From Winogradskyella sp. (GTDB lineage Bacteria > Bacteroidota > Bacteroidia > Flavobacteriales > Flavobacteriaceae), in the NCBI GenBank assembly GCA_028383925.1, contig JAOEWO010000022.1, forward strand, positions 1-42,597: a stretch of 42,597 nucleotides of DNA, given 5' to 3'. The notes below the pieces were generated by a model. It worked only from the letters and a program-made list of their open reading frames with translations. It searched no databases and was not told the origin of the DNA. The position numbers and the translations under genes were made by a program. Positions 9,570 through 17,369 of the stretch are shown in pieces (the stretch's first letter is position 1; each line of letters begins with the position of its first letter).

Positions 9570-11513
9570 TTACAGTTTTGTAGTTAAAATAACACTGCCT
9601 TTTGATTTTAACAAGAGACTATCACCCCAAATAATGGTTTGGTCTGTAATTATATTTTTTAAAGATTTACCTGTTAAATTCAACTCATTAAATCTTGCTA
9701 ATTCTAAATTAAAGGCCTTCTCATTTTTATTAAGAATATGAACTACCACTTCATCTTTATAGTAACGTGCTAAAACGTAAACACCATTTTGAGGAGCAAA
9801 ATGCATTGTTTCACCACTATGAATGGCTTTGCTATTTTTTCTATAATTAAGCAATTTAGAAACAAAAGACTGCATAGCTTTCTTATCTGTATCTAAACCA
9901 TTACCTGTAAATGCATTTACGCTGTCACTAGCCCATCCACCAGGAAAATCTGTTCTAATTAACCCATGGTCGCCAGGGTTTGCAAAGTCATTCATTAAAA
10001 TTTCTGTGCCATAGTACATTTGAAATATTCTTGGTATAACCGCATAATAACTAATAGCCATTTTAGTTAGGGTGGCATCACCTTCCATTTGGGTATAAAT
10101 TCTACTCATATCATGGTTGTCGGGAAATACCATAATATCTTCTGGGCGTGTATAATTAAAATCGTTGGCTAAAGCTGTGTAAATTTCTTTTAGACCAGTA
10201 CCCCAAGTTTCTTCATTCTTTAATCCTACTACTACTTTTTCTTGCATTGCAAAATCCATAGTAGAGCGCAAGTTAGAGTCATAACCATCTACATTTTTAT
10301 GTCCTTCTTGCCAATACGCAATTAATAAAGGGTTAGATGACCATTCTTCTCCAACTATATTAAAATTTGGATATTCTTGCATTATTGCACCAGCCCAATC
10401 GCTCATAAACTGCTTGTCTGAGTACGGATAAGTATCTTGACGAATACCACCTAAACCAAGTGTTTCTATCCACCAAATACTATTCTGAATGATATAGTTA
10501 GCCATAAACGGATTACGCTGATTTAAATCTGGCATATCCTTTACAAACCAACCTTCGTTCATTTCATTTCTATCACGGCTTGAGGCATAAATATCTTGGT
10601 TGGTAGTTCGTCTATGCGATGAACGTTTTACTGTTTCACTAGTCCAATTATCACGGTTATTCTCGTAATGCTTTTGGTAATTAATCCAGTCTTTAAAAGG
10701 TAAATCTTTCATCCACCAGTGTTCTAAACCACAATGGTTAGCAACCTGGTCCTTCACTAATTTCATATCGCGCTCGCGCAGTTGGTTTGCTAAAGTTATA
10801 TAATCTTCGGTAGAGCCAAAACGCGGATCTACTTTATAATAATCAGTCATTGCATACCCATGATATGATCCTTTAGGCATATCATTAATTAATACTGGTG
10901 TTGGCCAAATAGCCGTAAAACCTAGGTTTTTTATATAATCTAAATTATTTGTAATACCCTGAATATCACCACCATGTCTGGCGTAACCGTCTGCTCTATC
11001 AATACCTTGTTCTAATAAGCCTACTTCTTCATCATTATTTGGGTTGGCATTAGCAAAACGGTCTGGTGTTATTAGATAAATGGCATCAGAGCTATTGAAA
11101 CCCACATAATCTTTAGCTGGTATTTTACGTGATTTTAACTCGTAGGTTTGTACAAGTTCTTCACCATTTTTTTGCTTAAAATTTATATTGAATTTACCAG
11201 CTTTAGCCGTTTTAGAAATTTCTAAGTCTAAAAAAAGATAGTTAGGGCTATCTGCTTCATGCACTTTTTTTAGCGACACACCTGTATATAAAATAGAAAC
11301 TGTTGCATTACCTATATTTGGATGTTTTACTAAAAGCTGAAGCTTTTCATTTTTAAAACCGGCCCACCAATGCGGAGGTTCTAAACGGTCAATATCATTT
11401 TGAACCTTAGTAATGGGCTGTGAAACAACTTTTTTGTTTGCCAGGTTTTCTTCTTTACATGAAAACGCATTAAAAATGAGTAAAACGATTAGAATTTGTT
11501 TTAGTGTTTTCAT
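9570..11513 (-). CDS. GH13 cyclomaltodextrinase/neopullulanase-like lipoprotein
   Basis: A 647-aa GH13 enzyme with an N-terminal immunoglobulin-like domain (about residues 45-130, beginning LEPPHWWAGF) of the type found in cyclomaltodextrinases and SusA-like neopullulanases. It is a lipoprotein: NAFSC, Cys19. Catalytic regions: DQVANHCG (Asp255), GGIRQDTYPY with nucleophile Asp360, VGEEWSS with acid/base Glu389, and PDNHDMSR with Asp468. Family knowledge says such enzymes cut cyclodextrins, pullulan or maltodextrins at the cell surface or in the periplasm. It lies 18 bp downstream of the GH65 gene and 2 bp upstream of the esterase. This is the best candidate in the locus for a SusA counterpart. 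Confidence 0.9.
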   Translation of the reverse strand: MKTLKQILIVLLIFNAFSCKEENLANKKVVSQPITKVQNDIDRLEPPHWWAGFKNEKLQLLVKHPNIGNATVSILYTGVSLKKVHEADSPNYLFLDLEISKTAKAGKFNINFKQKNGEELVQTYELKSRKIPAKDYVGFNSSDAIYLITPDRFANANPNNDEEVGLLEQGIDRADGYARHGGDIQGITNNLDYIKNLGFTAIWPTPVLINDMPKGSYHGYAMTDYYKVDPRFGSTEDYITLANQLRERDMKLVKDQVANHCGLEHWWMKDLPFKDWINYQKHYENNRDNWTSETVKRSSHRRTTNQDIYASSRDRNEMNEGWFVKDMPDLNQRNPFMANYIIQNSIWWIETLGLGGIRQDTYPYSDKQFMSDWAGAIMQEYPNFNIVGEEWSSNPLLIAYWQEGHKNVDGYDSNLRSTMDFAMQEKVVVGLKNEETWGTGLKEIYTALANDFNYTRPEDIMVFPDNHDMSRIYTQMEGDATLTKMAISYYAVIPRIFQMYYGTEILMNDFANPGDHGLIRTDFPGGWASDSVNAFTGNGLDTDKKAMQSFVSKLLNYRKNSKAIHSGETMHFAPQNGVYVLARYYKDEVVVHILNKNEKAFNLELARFNELNLTGKSLKNIITDQTIIWGDSLLLKSKGSVILTTKL

Positions 11514-11531
11514 GTTTCAAAAATTATTTAA

Positions 11532-13838
11532 CTATACTGTTACCAATTTATTTGGCGAAATCAACACTGACTTGCCGTTTACCATAATTTGTAATTCTTG
11601 CGCACCATCTAATGAAAAATGTGTGTGCCCTTTGCAAACATTAACCTTAATAATATTACCTCTAAAGTTTACTTTAAAGGAATAAGCCTCCCATTGATTT
11701 GGTATTTTTGGCTCAAAAGTTAGCCTATCATTTTTAACACGCATACCACCAAAACCTTCTACAATACTCATCCAAGTACCTGCCATAGAAGTAATATGTA
11801 AACCCTCATGTACTTCGTGATTATAATCATCTAAATCTAGTCGCGATGTTCTTAAATAAAAGGTATATGCTTGGTCCATACGACCTAATTTTGCAGCTTG
11901 TATACTATGTACACAAGGTGAAAGTGAACTTTCATGAACTGTAAATGGTTCGTAAAAATCGAAGTGACGTTCTAATTCTTCGTCTGTAAAATCATCTTCA
12001 AAAAAGTAGAAACCCTGAAGTGTATCTGCTTGTTTAATATATGGTGATCTTAAAATACGATCCCAAGACCATTTTTGATTTATAGGACGATGTGCTATAT
12101 CTAAATCTGAAACTGGTACTAATTCTTTATCTAAAAAGCCGTCTTGCTGCAAGTAAACCTGGTACGCTTCTGAATATGGAAAATACATAGTGTCTGCTAC
12201 TTTTTTCCAAACTGCAAGTTCGTTATTTGTGATTTTTGTTTTGGTAGAAATACGTTTAAAATCGCTGGCGTAATCTTCTTTTATCTTATCTATATTTTCT
12301 AATGCGTAATTAATACACCATTTTGCCATGTAATTAGTGTACCAATTGTTGTTTACATTGTTTTCATATTCATTAGGGCCTGTAACACCTAAAATAACAT
12401 AACTATCTTTATCTCTAGAGTATGTTGCTCTTTGCTGCCAAAAACGTGCAATACCAATTAAAACTTCGAGCCCCATCTCTGGGATATAACTATAGTCAAC
12501 AGTATATCGATGATAGTTAAAAATCGCAAAAGCAATGGCACCATTTCTATGAATTTCTTCAAAAGTAATTTCCCATTCGTTATGGCATTCTTCTCCATTC
12601 ATGGTTACCATTGGGTACAATGCTGCACCATTATTAAAGCCTAATTTTGCGGCATTTTCTATAGCTTTCTCTAAGTGTTTGTATCTGTAGGTTAACAAGG
12701 TTCTTGCAACACTTTGGTCTTTGGTTGCCATATAAAACGGAATACAGTATGCCTCGGTATCCCAATAGGTGCTACCACCATATTTTTCGCCGGTAAATCC
12801 TTTTGGCCCAATATTAAGTTGTGGGTCTTTACCTGAATAGGTTTGATTAAGGTGAAAAATATTAAAACGTATGGCTTGTTGGGCTTTAACATCACCATCT
12901 ATTGTAATATCTGAGCTATCCCAAATTTTTTCCCATGCTAAACGTTGCGTTTCTAATAAAATATTAAAACCAGATTTTGTAGCTGTATTTAATACAGATT
13001 TTGCAGCAGCTATTAACTCGTTTTTACTGTGATTTCTGTCTACTGTATAACCACCAAACTTATGAATTGTGTAAGTTTCATTTTGTTTAACCTGGTAATT
13101 ATAGCTGAAAGATGCATTGGTTGCATCTGCTTTTATATTTGGCTCTATAATAACAGATTTACCGTCTATAAATACCTGAGACTCCATAAATGTACAGGTA
13201 TAAAAATCTGTTTTCATGGTTTTAGCCAATATAAAAGCTTGGTTGTTTTCGTGACTAACATTTGTGGTATCCCAAAACTTATCGTCCCAATTGGTATCTT
13301 CATTAGTAATACTACTGTCTATGTAAGGCTGATATGTAATAGAAGCGTTAGAATTTAGCGGTTTTATAGTGTACTCAATAGCACCTAATTCATCAATTTC
13401 TAAACTTAGAAAACGCTTTGTTATAACCTCTACTTCTATGTTGTTTTTGAGTAAAGCTGTAAAACTTCTAGATAACCAACCTGCTTTCATGTTGAGTTCT
13501 CTTTTAAAATTTTGAACCGTTTTACACGTGTTAATATCTAATTGCTCATCGTTTACAAATACATTAATACCAATCCAATTTGGTGCGTTTAACACTTTGG
13601 CAAAGTACTCTGGATACCCATTTTTCCACCAACCTACACGTGTTTTATCAGGATAATAAACACCTGCAATATAACTACCTTGAAATGTTGGTCCGGTATA
13701 TTTTTCTTCAAAATTAGCACGTTGCCCCATAGCACCATTACCTAAACTAAACAAGCTTTCTGATGCTTTTACATTGTCAGCATTAAACCCTTCTTCTATG
13801 ATTGACCAATTATCTGGTTTTATATAATCTAGATTCAT
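11532..13838 (-). CDS. GH65 phosphorylase, probably maltose phosphorylase
   Basis: Glycoside hydrolase family 65, cytoplasmic (no signal peptide), 768 aa, the usual length. In this family inverting phosphorylases turn maltose plus phosphate into glucose and beta-glucose-1-phosphate. The conserved core is visible: GGSTYWDTEAYCIPFY, NGEECHNEWEIT, and TGPNEYENNV with the general acid Glu490. Genes for beta-phosphoglucomutase and a maltose-type MFS carrier are immediately upstream, which argues strongly for phosphorolysis of an alpha-glucobiose and for maltose as the substrate; kojibiose or trehalose specificity cannot be excluded by eye. Separated from pgmB by 45 bp. Confidence 0.9.
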   Translation of the reverse strand: MNLDYIKPDNWSIIEEGFNADNVKASESLFSLGNGAMGQRANFEEKYTGPTFQGSYIAGVYYPDKTRVGWWKNGYPEYFAKVLNAPNWIGINVFVNDEQLDINTCKTVQNFKRELNMKAGWLSRSFTALLKNNIEVEVITKRFLSLEIDELGAIEYTIKPLNSNASITYQPYIDSSITNEDTNWDDKFWDTTNVSHENNQAFILAKTMKTDFYTCTFMESQVFIDGKSVIIEPNIKADATNASFSYNYQVKQNETYTIHKFGGYTVDRNHSKNELIAAAKSVLNTATKSGFNILLETQRLAWEKIWDSSDITIDGDVKAQQAIRFNIFHLNQTYSGKDPQLNIGPKGFTGEKYGGSTYWDTEAYCIPFYMATKDQSVARTLLTYRYKHLEKAIENAAKLGFNNGAALYPMVTMNGEECHNEWEITFEEIHRNGAIAFAIFNYHRYTVDYSYIPEMGLEVLIGIARFWQQRATYSRDKDSYVILGVTGPNEYENNVNNNWYTNYMAKWCINYALENIDKIKEDYASDFKRISTKTKITNNELAVWKKVADTMYFPYSEAYQVYLQQDGFLDKELVPVSDLDIAHRPINQKWSWDRILRSPYIKQADTLQGFYFFEDDFTDEELERHFDFYEPFTVHESSLSPCVHSIQAAKLGRMDQAYTFYLRTSRLDLDDYNHEVHEGLHITSMAGTWMSIVEGFGGMRVKNDRLTFEPKIPNQWEAYSFKVNFRGNIIKVNVCKGHTHFSLDGAQELQIMVNGKSVLISPNKLVTV

Positions 13839-13883
13839 TTAAAATATTATTGATGTCACTTGTAATAGCGACTTGTTTTTTAA

Positions 13884-14540
13884 TTAATTATTTATGAGTG
13901 TTTTTAAAAATTCGTCTGAAATCTCAGTAAAATCTTTAAAAACATAATTAGCTTCACCTAAAACTGTTTTACTCCCAATACCAATAGATATCATATTTGC
14001 AGCATTTGCAGCTTGTACGCCAGCAACAGAATCTTCAAAAACAATGCAATTTTCTGGCTTTATAAACAATTGTTTAGCTGCAATTAAAAAGACTTCGGGA
14101 TCTGGTTTTGCTTTACTAACATCGTTACCATCTACAATAGCATTAAAATGGCTTCTAAGATTAACACGATCTAAAATTGTTCGGGCATTTTTACTTGCAG
14201 ATCCTAAAGAAATAGGTTGCTTTTTTGCTATTAACATATCTAAAATACGTTGCACATCTGGTAGGATTTCGTTTTCATGCATTTCAGAAATATAGCTTAA
14301 ATAGTCTGTATTCTTTGAAGTCATTAATGCTGTAAATTGTTCTTGAGAAATTGTTTTATTTCCCCAAGCCAATATTTTCTCTAATGATTTTACACGGCTA
14401 ACACCTTTAAGTTGTTCATTTTCTTCTTCGGTAAAATCGATATCTAAACGCTTAGCTAATTTTTTCCAAGCTAAGAAATGATACTTTGCTGTGTCTACAA
14501 TAACACCGTCTAAATCGAATATGAATCCTTTTTTATTCAT
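13884..14540 (-). CDS. pgmB: Beta-phosphoglucomutase
   Basis: HAD-superfamily phosphomutase converting beta-glucose-1-phosphate, the GH65 product, into glucose-6-phosphate. The nucleophile/acid pair is in FIFDLDGVIVDT (Asp9 and Asp11). The helical cap carries KGVSRVKSLEKIL, a beta-PGM signature, followed by LGSASKNA (phosphate-binding Ser and Lys) and FEDSVAGVQAA (metal-binding Asp). At 218 aa with no signal peptide it is a standard cytoplasmic enzyme. It lies 8 bp downstream of the MFS gene and just upstream of GH65, so transport, phosphorolysis and isomerisation are encoded consecutively. Confidence 0.92.
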   Translation of the reverse strand: MNKKGFIFDLDGVIVDTAKYHFLAWKKLAKRLDIDFTEEENEQLKGVSRVKSLEKILAWGNKTISQEQFTALMTSKNTDYLSYISEMHENEILPDVQRILDMLIAKKQPISLGSASKNARTILDRVNLRSHFNAIVDGNDVSKAKPDPEVFLIAAKQLFIKPENCIVFEDSVAGVQAANAANMISIGIGSKTVLGEANYVFKDFTEISDEFLKTLINN

Positions 14541-14548
14541 TTTTTAAA

Positions 14549-15919
14549 TTATGATTCTGGTTGGTATGAAATGGCCGATTTATTTGTAATTAATAAATTA
14601 CATAAACCCGCTATTAATAAACTTATGCCTGCAACCGTCATTGCATTAATAGCATCTTCGCCCAATAGGCCAGACACTAAATTAATACCACCTAAGGCTG
14701 CAATAATTTGAGGAATTACTATAAACATATTAAAGATACCCATAAACATACCCATTTTATTAGGGTCTACTGAGCTAGATAACATGGCGTAAGGCATAGA
14801 AAGAATACTACCCCAAGCAAAGCCTATTAGGGCAAAGCACCATTTAAGATTTTCGGGAGACGTATAATTCATTAATAAAAATCCAATACCACCAAGTACT
14901 AAAGACCCCATGTGAACATATTTTCTATTAATTTTTCGTTTTGAAGTATAAAAAACTAATAATAATGCAAAAACCATAGATGACAAACCATAAACACCCA
15001 TTGCAGAACCTACAGAATTAGAAGACTCTTGAAAGGCTGTATTTGCTATTTTAAAAGCCGCTGCCTCAATACTATTTGCCATATTGTAAGTAGACTCAAT
15101 TGGTGCTGGTGTATTAAATACATGCTCTGTTAACGCTGGGTTAGCTAAACTCCACATTGTAAAAAAAGCAAACCAAGAAAAAAATTGAATAACACCTAAC
15201 TTTTTCATGGTTGTTGGCATGTTGCCTATATTGTTTAATATATCTGGAATAAATTGATTTTTCTTAGCCTTTTCTTTTTCAAATGATTCCATATCTTCTG
15301 GCGGATATTCTGAAGTTGTAAAGACGGTATAAAGTATACTTGCTAAAAACACAAAGGCACCTATTGCAAAAGATAATTTTACAGACATTGGCAGCACCCC
15401 TGTTTCTGCAGTATTACTGGTTCCGAAATAAGATACTATTTCGGGTAAGCTACTCGCAATCCAAGTTCCAATTCCAATAATTAAAGCTTGCATTACAAAA
15501 CCGTAAGACCGTTGAGACTCTGGCAATTTATCTGCCACTAGTGCTCTAAATGGCTCCATAGATATGTTTATAGATGCATCTAAAATCCACAAGAAACCTG
15601 CTGCTACCCATAACAAAGGTGAGTATGGCATAAAAAATAGGGCCATAGTACTTAGTATGGCACCAATTAAAAAATAAGGGCGTCTTCGTCCCCATTTAGG
15701 ACTCCAAGTTCTATCGCTTAAATAACCAATAATTGGTTGAACAATTAACCCTGTTAAAGGTGCTGCTATCCATAACATAGGAATCTCATCTTGAGACGCT
15801 CCTAACGTTTGAAATATTCTAGACATGGAAGTACCCTGTAGGGCAAAACCGAATTGGATACCTAAGAAACCGAAACTCATGTTCCAGATTTCCCAAAATC
15901 CTAGGGTATGCTTTTTCAT
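14549..15919 (-). CDS. MFS sugar transporter, SLC45/MalT-like (maltose uptake)
   Basis: Inner-membrane carrier of about 12 helices, 456 aa. The loop between helices 2 and 3 carries DRTWSPKWGRRRPY, the charged motif of the GPH/SLC45 sucrose-maltose carriers, and the N-terminus has NMSFGFLGIQFGFALQG, typical of this group. Likely role: cation-coupled import of maltose or short maltodextrins from periplasm to cytoplasm for the GH65 enzyme encoded downstream. It is the first structural gene of the leftward glucan operon. The 130 bp between it and lacI contain two inverted repeats and are probably its own promoter/leader. Specificity is inferred from context. Confidence 0.87.
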   Translation of the reverse strand: MKKHTLGFWEIWNMSFGFLGIQFGFALQGTSMSRIFQTLGASQDEIPMLWIAAPLTGLIVQPIIGYLSDRTWSPKWGRRRPYFLIGAILSTMALFFMPYSPLLWVAAGFLWILDASINISMEPFRALVADKLPESQRSYGFVMQALIIGIGTWIASSLPEIVSYFGTSNTAETGVLPMSVKLSFAIGAFVFLASILYTVFTTSEYPPEDMESFEKEKAKKNQFIPDILNNIGNMPTTMKKLGVIQFFSWFAFFTMWSLANPALTEHVFNTPAPIESTYNMANSIEAAAFKIANTAFQESSNSVGSAMGVYGLSSMVFALLLVFYTSKRKINRKYVHMGSLVLGGIGFLLMNYTSPENLKWCFALIGFAWGSILSMPYAMLSSSVDPNKMGMFMGIFNMFIVIPQIIAALGGINLVSGLLGEDAINAMTVAGISLLIAGLCNLLITNKSAISYQPES

Positions 15920-15921
15920 TA

Positions 15922-16003
15922 AATAGTATAGTTAAATTAATACTATTCTGACAAGCTGTGCTTATCAAAACTTATGTGTAGAAGTGAAAATATAAGTTTT
16001 GAT
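15922..16003 (-). promoter_or_regulatory. Leader/promoter with two perfect inverted repeats before the MFS gene
   Basis: Two perfect inverted repeats lie between lacI and the transporter gene. The first has 12-bp arms ATCAAAACTTAT at 15964-15975 and its complement at 15992-16003, with 16 bases between. The second has 8-bp arms AATAGTAT at 15922-15929 and complement at 15940-15947, ending only 2 bases before the transporter ATG region. On the leftward transcript neither is followed by a U-run, so they do not look like ordinary intrinsic terminators. They could be operator half-sites or a structured leader that controls the glucan operon. Function is inference; the symmetry is seen directly. 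Confidence 0.5.
15980..15995 (+). repeat. 16-bp repeat AGAAGTGAAAATATAA, copy 1 (before the MFS gene)
   Basis: An exact 16-base match to 17319-17334. This copy lies about 60-75 bp upstream of the transporter start and overlaps the loop and right arm of the 12-bp inverted repeat. Relative to the leftward gene it is in antisense orientation. Being found once in each promoter region of the divergent glucan arms suggests a shared regulatory site, but this is not tested. Confidence 0.45.
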
Positions 16004-16049
16004 TCTGGCGTAAAGGTAATTATTTTTTTAAACTGACAATGTTAAATTT

Positions 16050-17099
16050 CTATTTGGTAGATTCTCGTTCTATTAACTCGGTTGCTATTACCACGGTTTT
16101 AAAGACTTCTTCTTCAGTCTCAGTAAACTCATGCTCTAGCTTATTTATGAGTAGTTCTGCTGACTCTTCACCCATGCGCTGCGCATGCTGGCTTACTGTA
16201 GTTAAACTAGGTGTTGCATGCTTAGATAAAACACCATCTGTAAAGCCAATAACCTGAATATCATCTGGTATTTTGAGGCCTAATTTTCTTGCAACTTTCA
16301 TTGCTGAAAGCGCATAAAGTTCGTTAACAGCAAAAACACCATCAATTTTTTTATTAGATTTAAATAAATGCTCAATTTCATTTTCTAGAGCTGCTAAATT
16401 CACCTCGTAATCTAAAGCATCGTCTATCTTTAAAATAAGTTCTGCTTGGGGTGTTATTTTATGCTCTTGTAAGGCTTCTATATAGCCTTGAGTTCTTAGT
16501 CTGCCTACACTTACGTAGTCTTTGGTAGTAATTAAAGCAATAGTTTTGCACTTGTTGTTAATTAATTTTTCAACCGCATTTTTTGCCCCTTTAAAATCAT
16601 CTACAATCACTTTGTCGCATTTAATTTCTGATACCACCCTATCAAACATAACAATGGGCATACCTTGGCTCATGGTCTCATTAAAGTGATGATAATCTTG
16701 CCGTTGCAACGTTTCTTTAGAGATAGATAGTATAAATCCGTCAATACTGCCATTGGCAAGCATTTCCATATTTATAACTTCTTTTGAAAAAGATTCATTA
16801 GACAAACCTACAATGACATTATAACCTCTTTTATTAGCAACAAGCTCTACACCGCGAATAACTTTAGAGAAAAAATGATGTACTATTTCAGGTATAATTA
16901 TTCCGATAGTATTGGTTCTTCTGTTTTTTAAACTTAGCGCTATATTATTGGGTCTATAATTATATAACTTAGCAAAAGCCTGCACTTTAAGCTTTGTATC
17001 TTCACTAATCTCAGCACTATTTCTTAATGCTTTTGATACAGTAGAAATAGACACATCTAGTTCTCTTGCTATCTGTTTTAGTGTAACTTTTCTTTTCAT
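16050..17099 (-). CDS. LacI-family transcriptional regulator of the glucan locus
   Basis: A 349-aa repressor-type regulator. The N-terminal helix-turn-helix is VTLKQIARELDVSISTVSKAL (residues about 4-24) followed by a hinge helix ending YRPNNIALSLK. The rest is a periplasmic-binding-protein-like effector domain with NTIGIIIPEIVHHFF, IVMFDRV and GVFAVNELYALSAMK. It is divergent from susC (270 bp between starts) and points toward the MFS operon. By position it probably controls both arms in response to maltose or a related sugar; the effector is unknown. A LacI-like palindrome at 17245-17260 lies in the divergent region. Cytoplasmic; normal length. Confidence 0.9.
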   Translation of the reverse strand: MKRKVTLKQIARELDVSISTVSKALRNSAEISEDTKLKVQAFAKLYNYRPNNIALSLKNRRTNTIGIIIPEIVHHFFSKVIRGVELVANKRGYNVIVGLSNESFSKEVINMEMLANGSIDGFILSISKETLQRQDYHHFNETMSQGMPIVMFDRVVSEIKCDKVIVDDFKGAKNAVEKLINNKCKTIALITTKDYVSVGRLRTQGYIEALQEHKITPQAELILKIDDALDYEVNLAALENEIEHLFKSNKKIDGVFAVNELYALSAMKVARKLGLKIPDDIQVIGFTDGVLSKHATPSLTTVSQHAQRMGEESAELLINKLEHEFTETEEEVFKTVVIATELIERESTK

Positions 17100-17244
17100 A
17101 ATTCTTATAGAATAAAGGCGAATATAGCTAATTTAAAAAAATGTATAATTTAAGACTTCTCATTTTTTATACCCATTAGCTATTAATATGATAATTTTCA
17201 GCCTTTTTACCTACATCTTAGATAAAATCTAAAAAGTTTTTAAC

Positions 17245-17260
17245 ACGAAAACGTTTGCGT
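17245..17260. promoter_or_regulatory. Candidate LacI operator between lacI and susC
   Basis: The 16 bases ACGAAAACGTTTGCGT form a palindrome centred on CG with seven of eight base pairs matching (one A/G mismatch). A central CpG flanked by A/T and symmetric outer GC is the usual form of LacI-family operators. It lies 110 bp upstream of susC and 146 bp upstream of the lacI start, in the divergent region. It contains a TTTG that could be part of a -33 element, but I see no convincing -7 box at the right distance. Confidence 0.5.
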
Positions 17261-17268
17261 TAATGTAG

Positions 17269-17280
17269 TAAACGCATTTA
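17269..17280. promoter_or_regulatory. Possible second, weaker operator-like palindrome
   Basis: TAAACGCATTTA is a 12-bp palindrome with one mismatched pair, 8 bases beyond the stronger site and of similar composition (AAACG core). It could be a secondary repressor site. Short AT-rich palindromes are common here, so confidence is low. Confidence 0.25.
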
Positions 17281-17318
17281 ACATTAATAACACATATAAT
17301 TTACATAGATTTAACCCA

Positions 17319-17334
17319 AGAAGTGAAAATATAA
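17319..17334 (+). repeat. 16-bp repeat AGAAGTGAAAATATAA, copy 2 (before susC)
   Basis: Exact copy of 15980-15995, here 35 bp upstream of the susC ATG in sense orientation, so probably within the susC leader or core promoter. See the note on copy 1. Confidence 0.45.
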
Positions 17335-17369
17335 ATCGATTAACTAAGCAACTAACTTAAAAACATTGT

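Noticed and set aside
16039..16257. A 72-codon plus-strand frame at the lacI 3' end, with a Ser-rich sequence.
   Set aside because: Antisense to well-conserved LacI effector-domain sequence.
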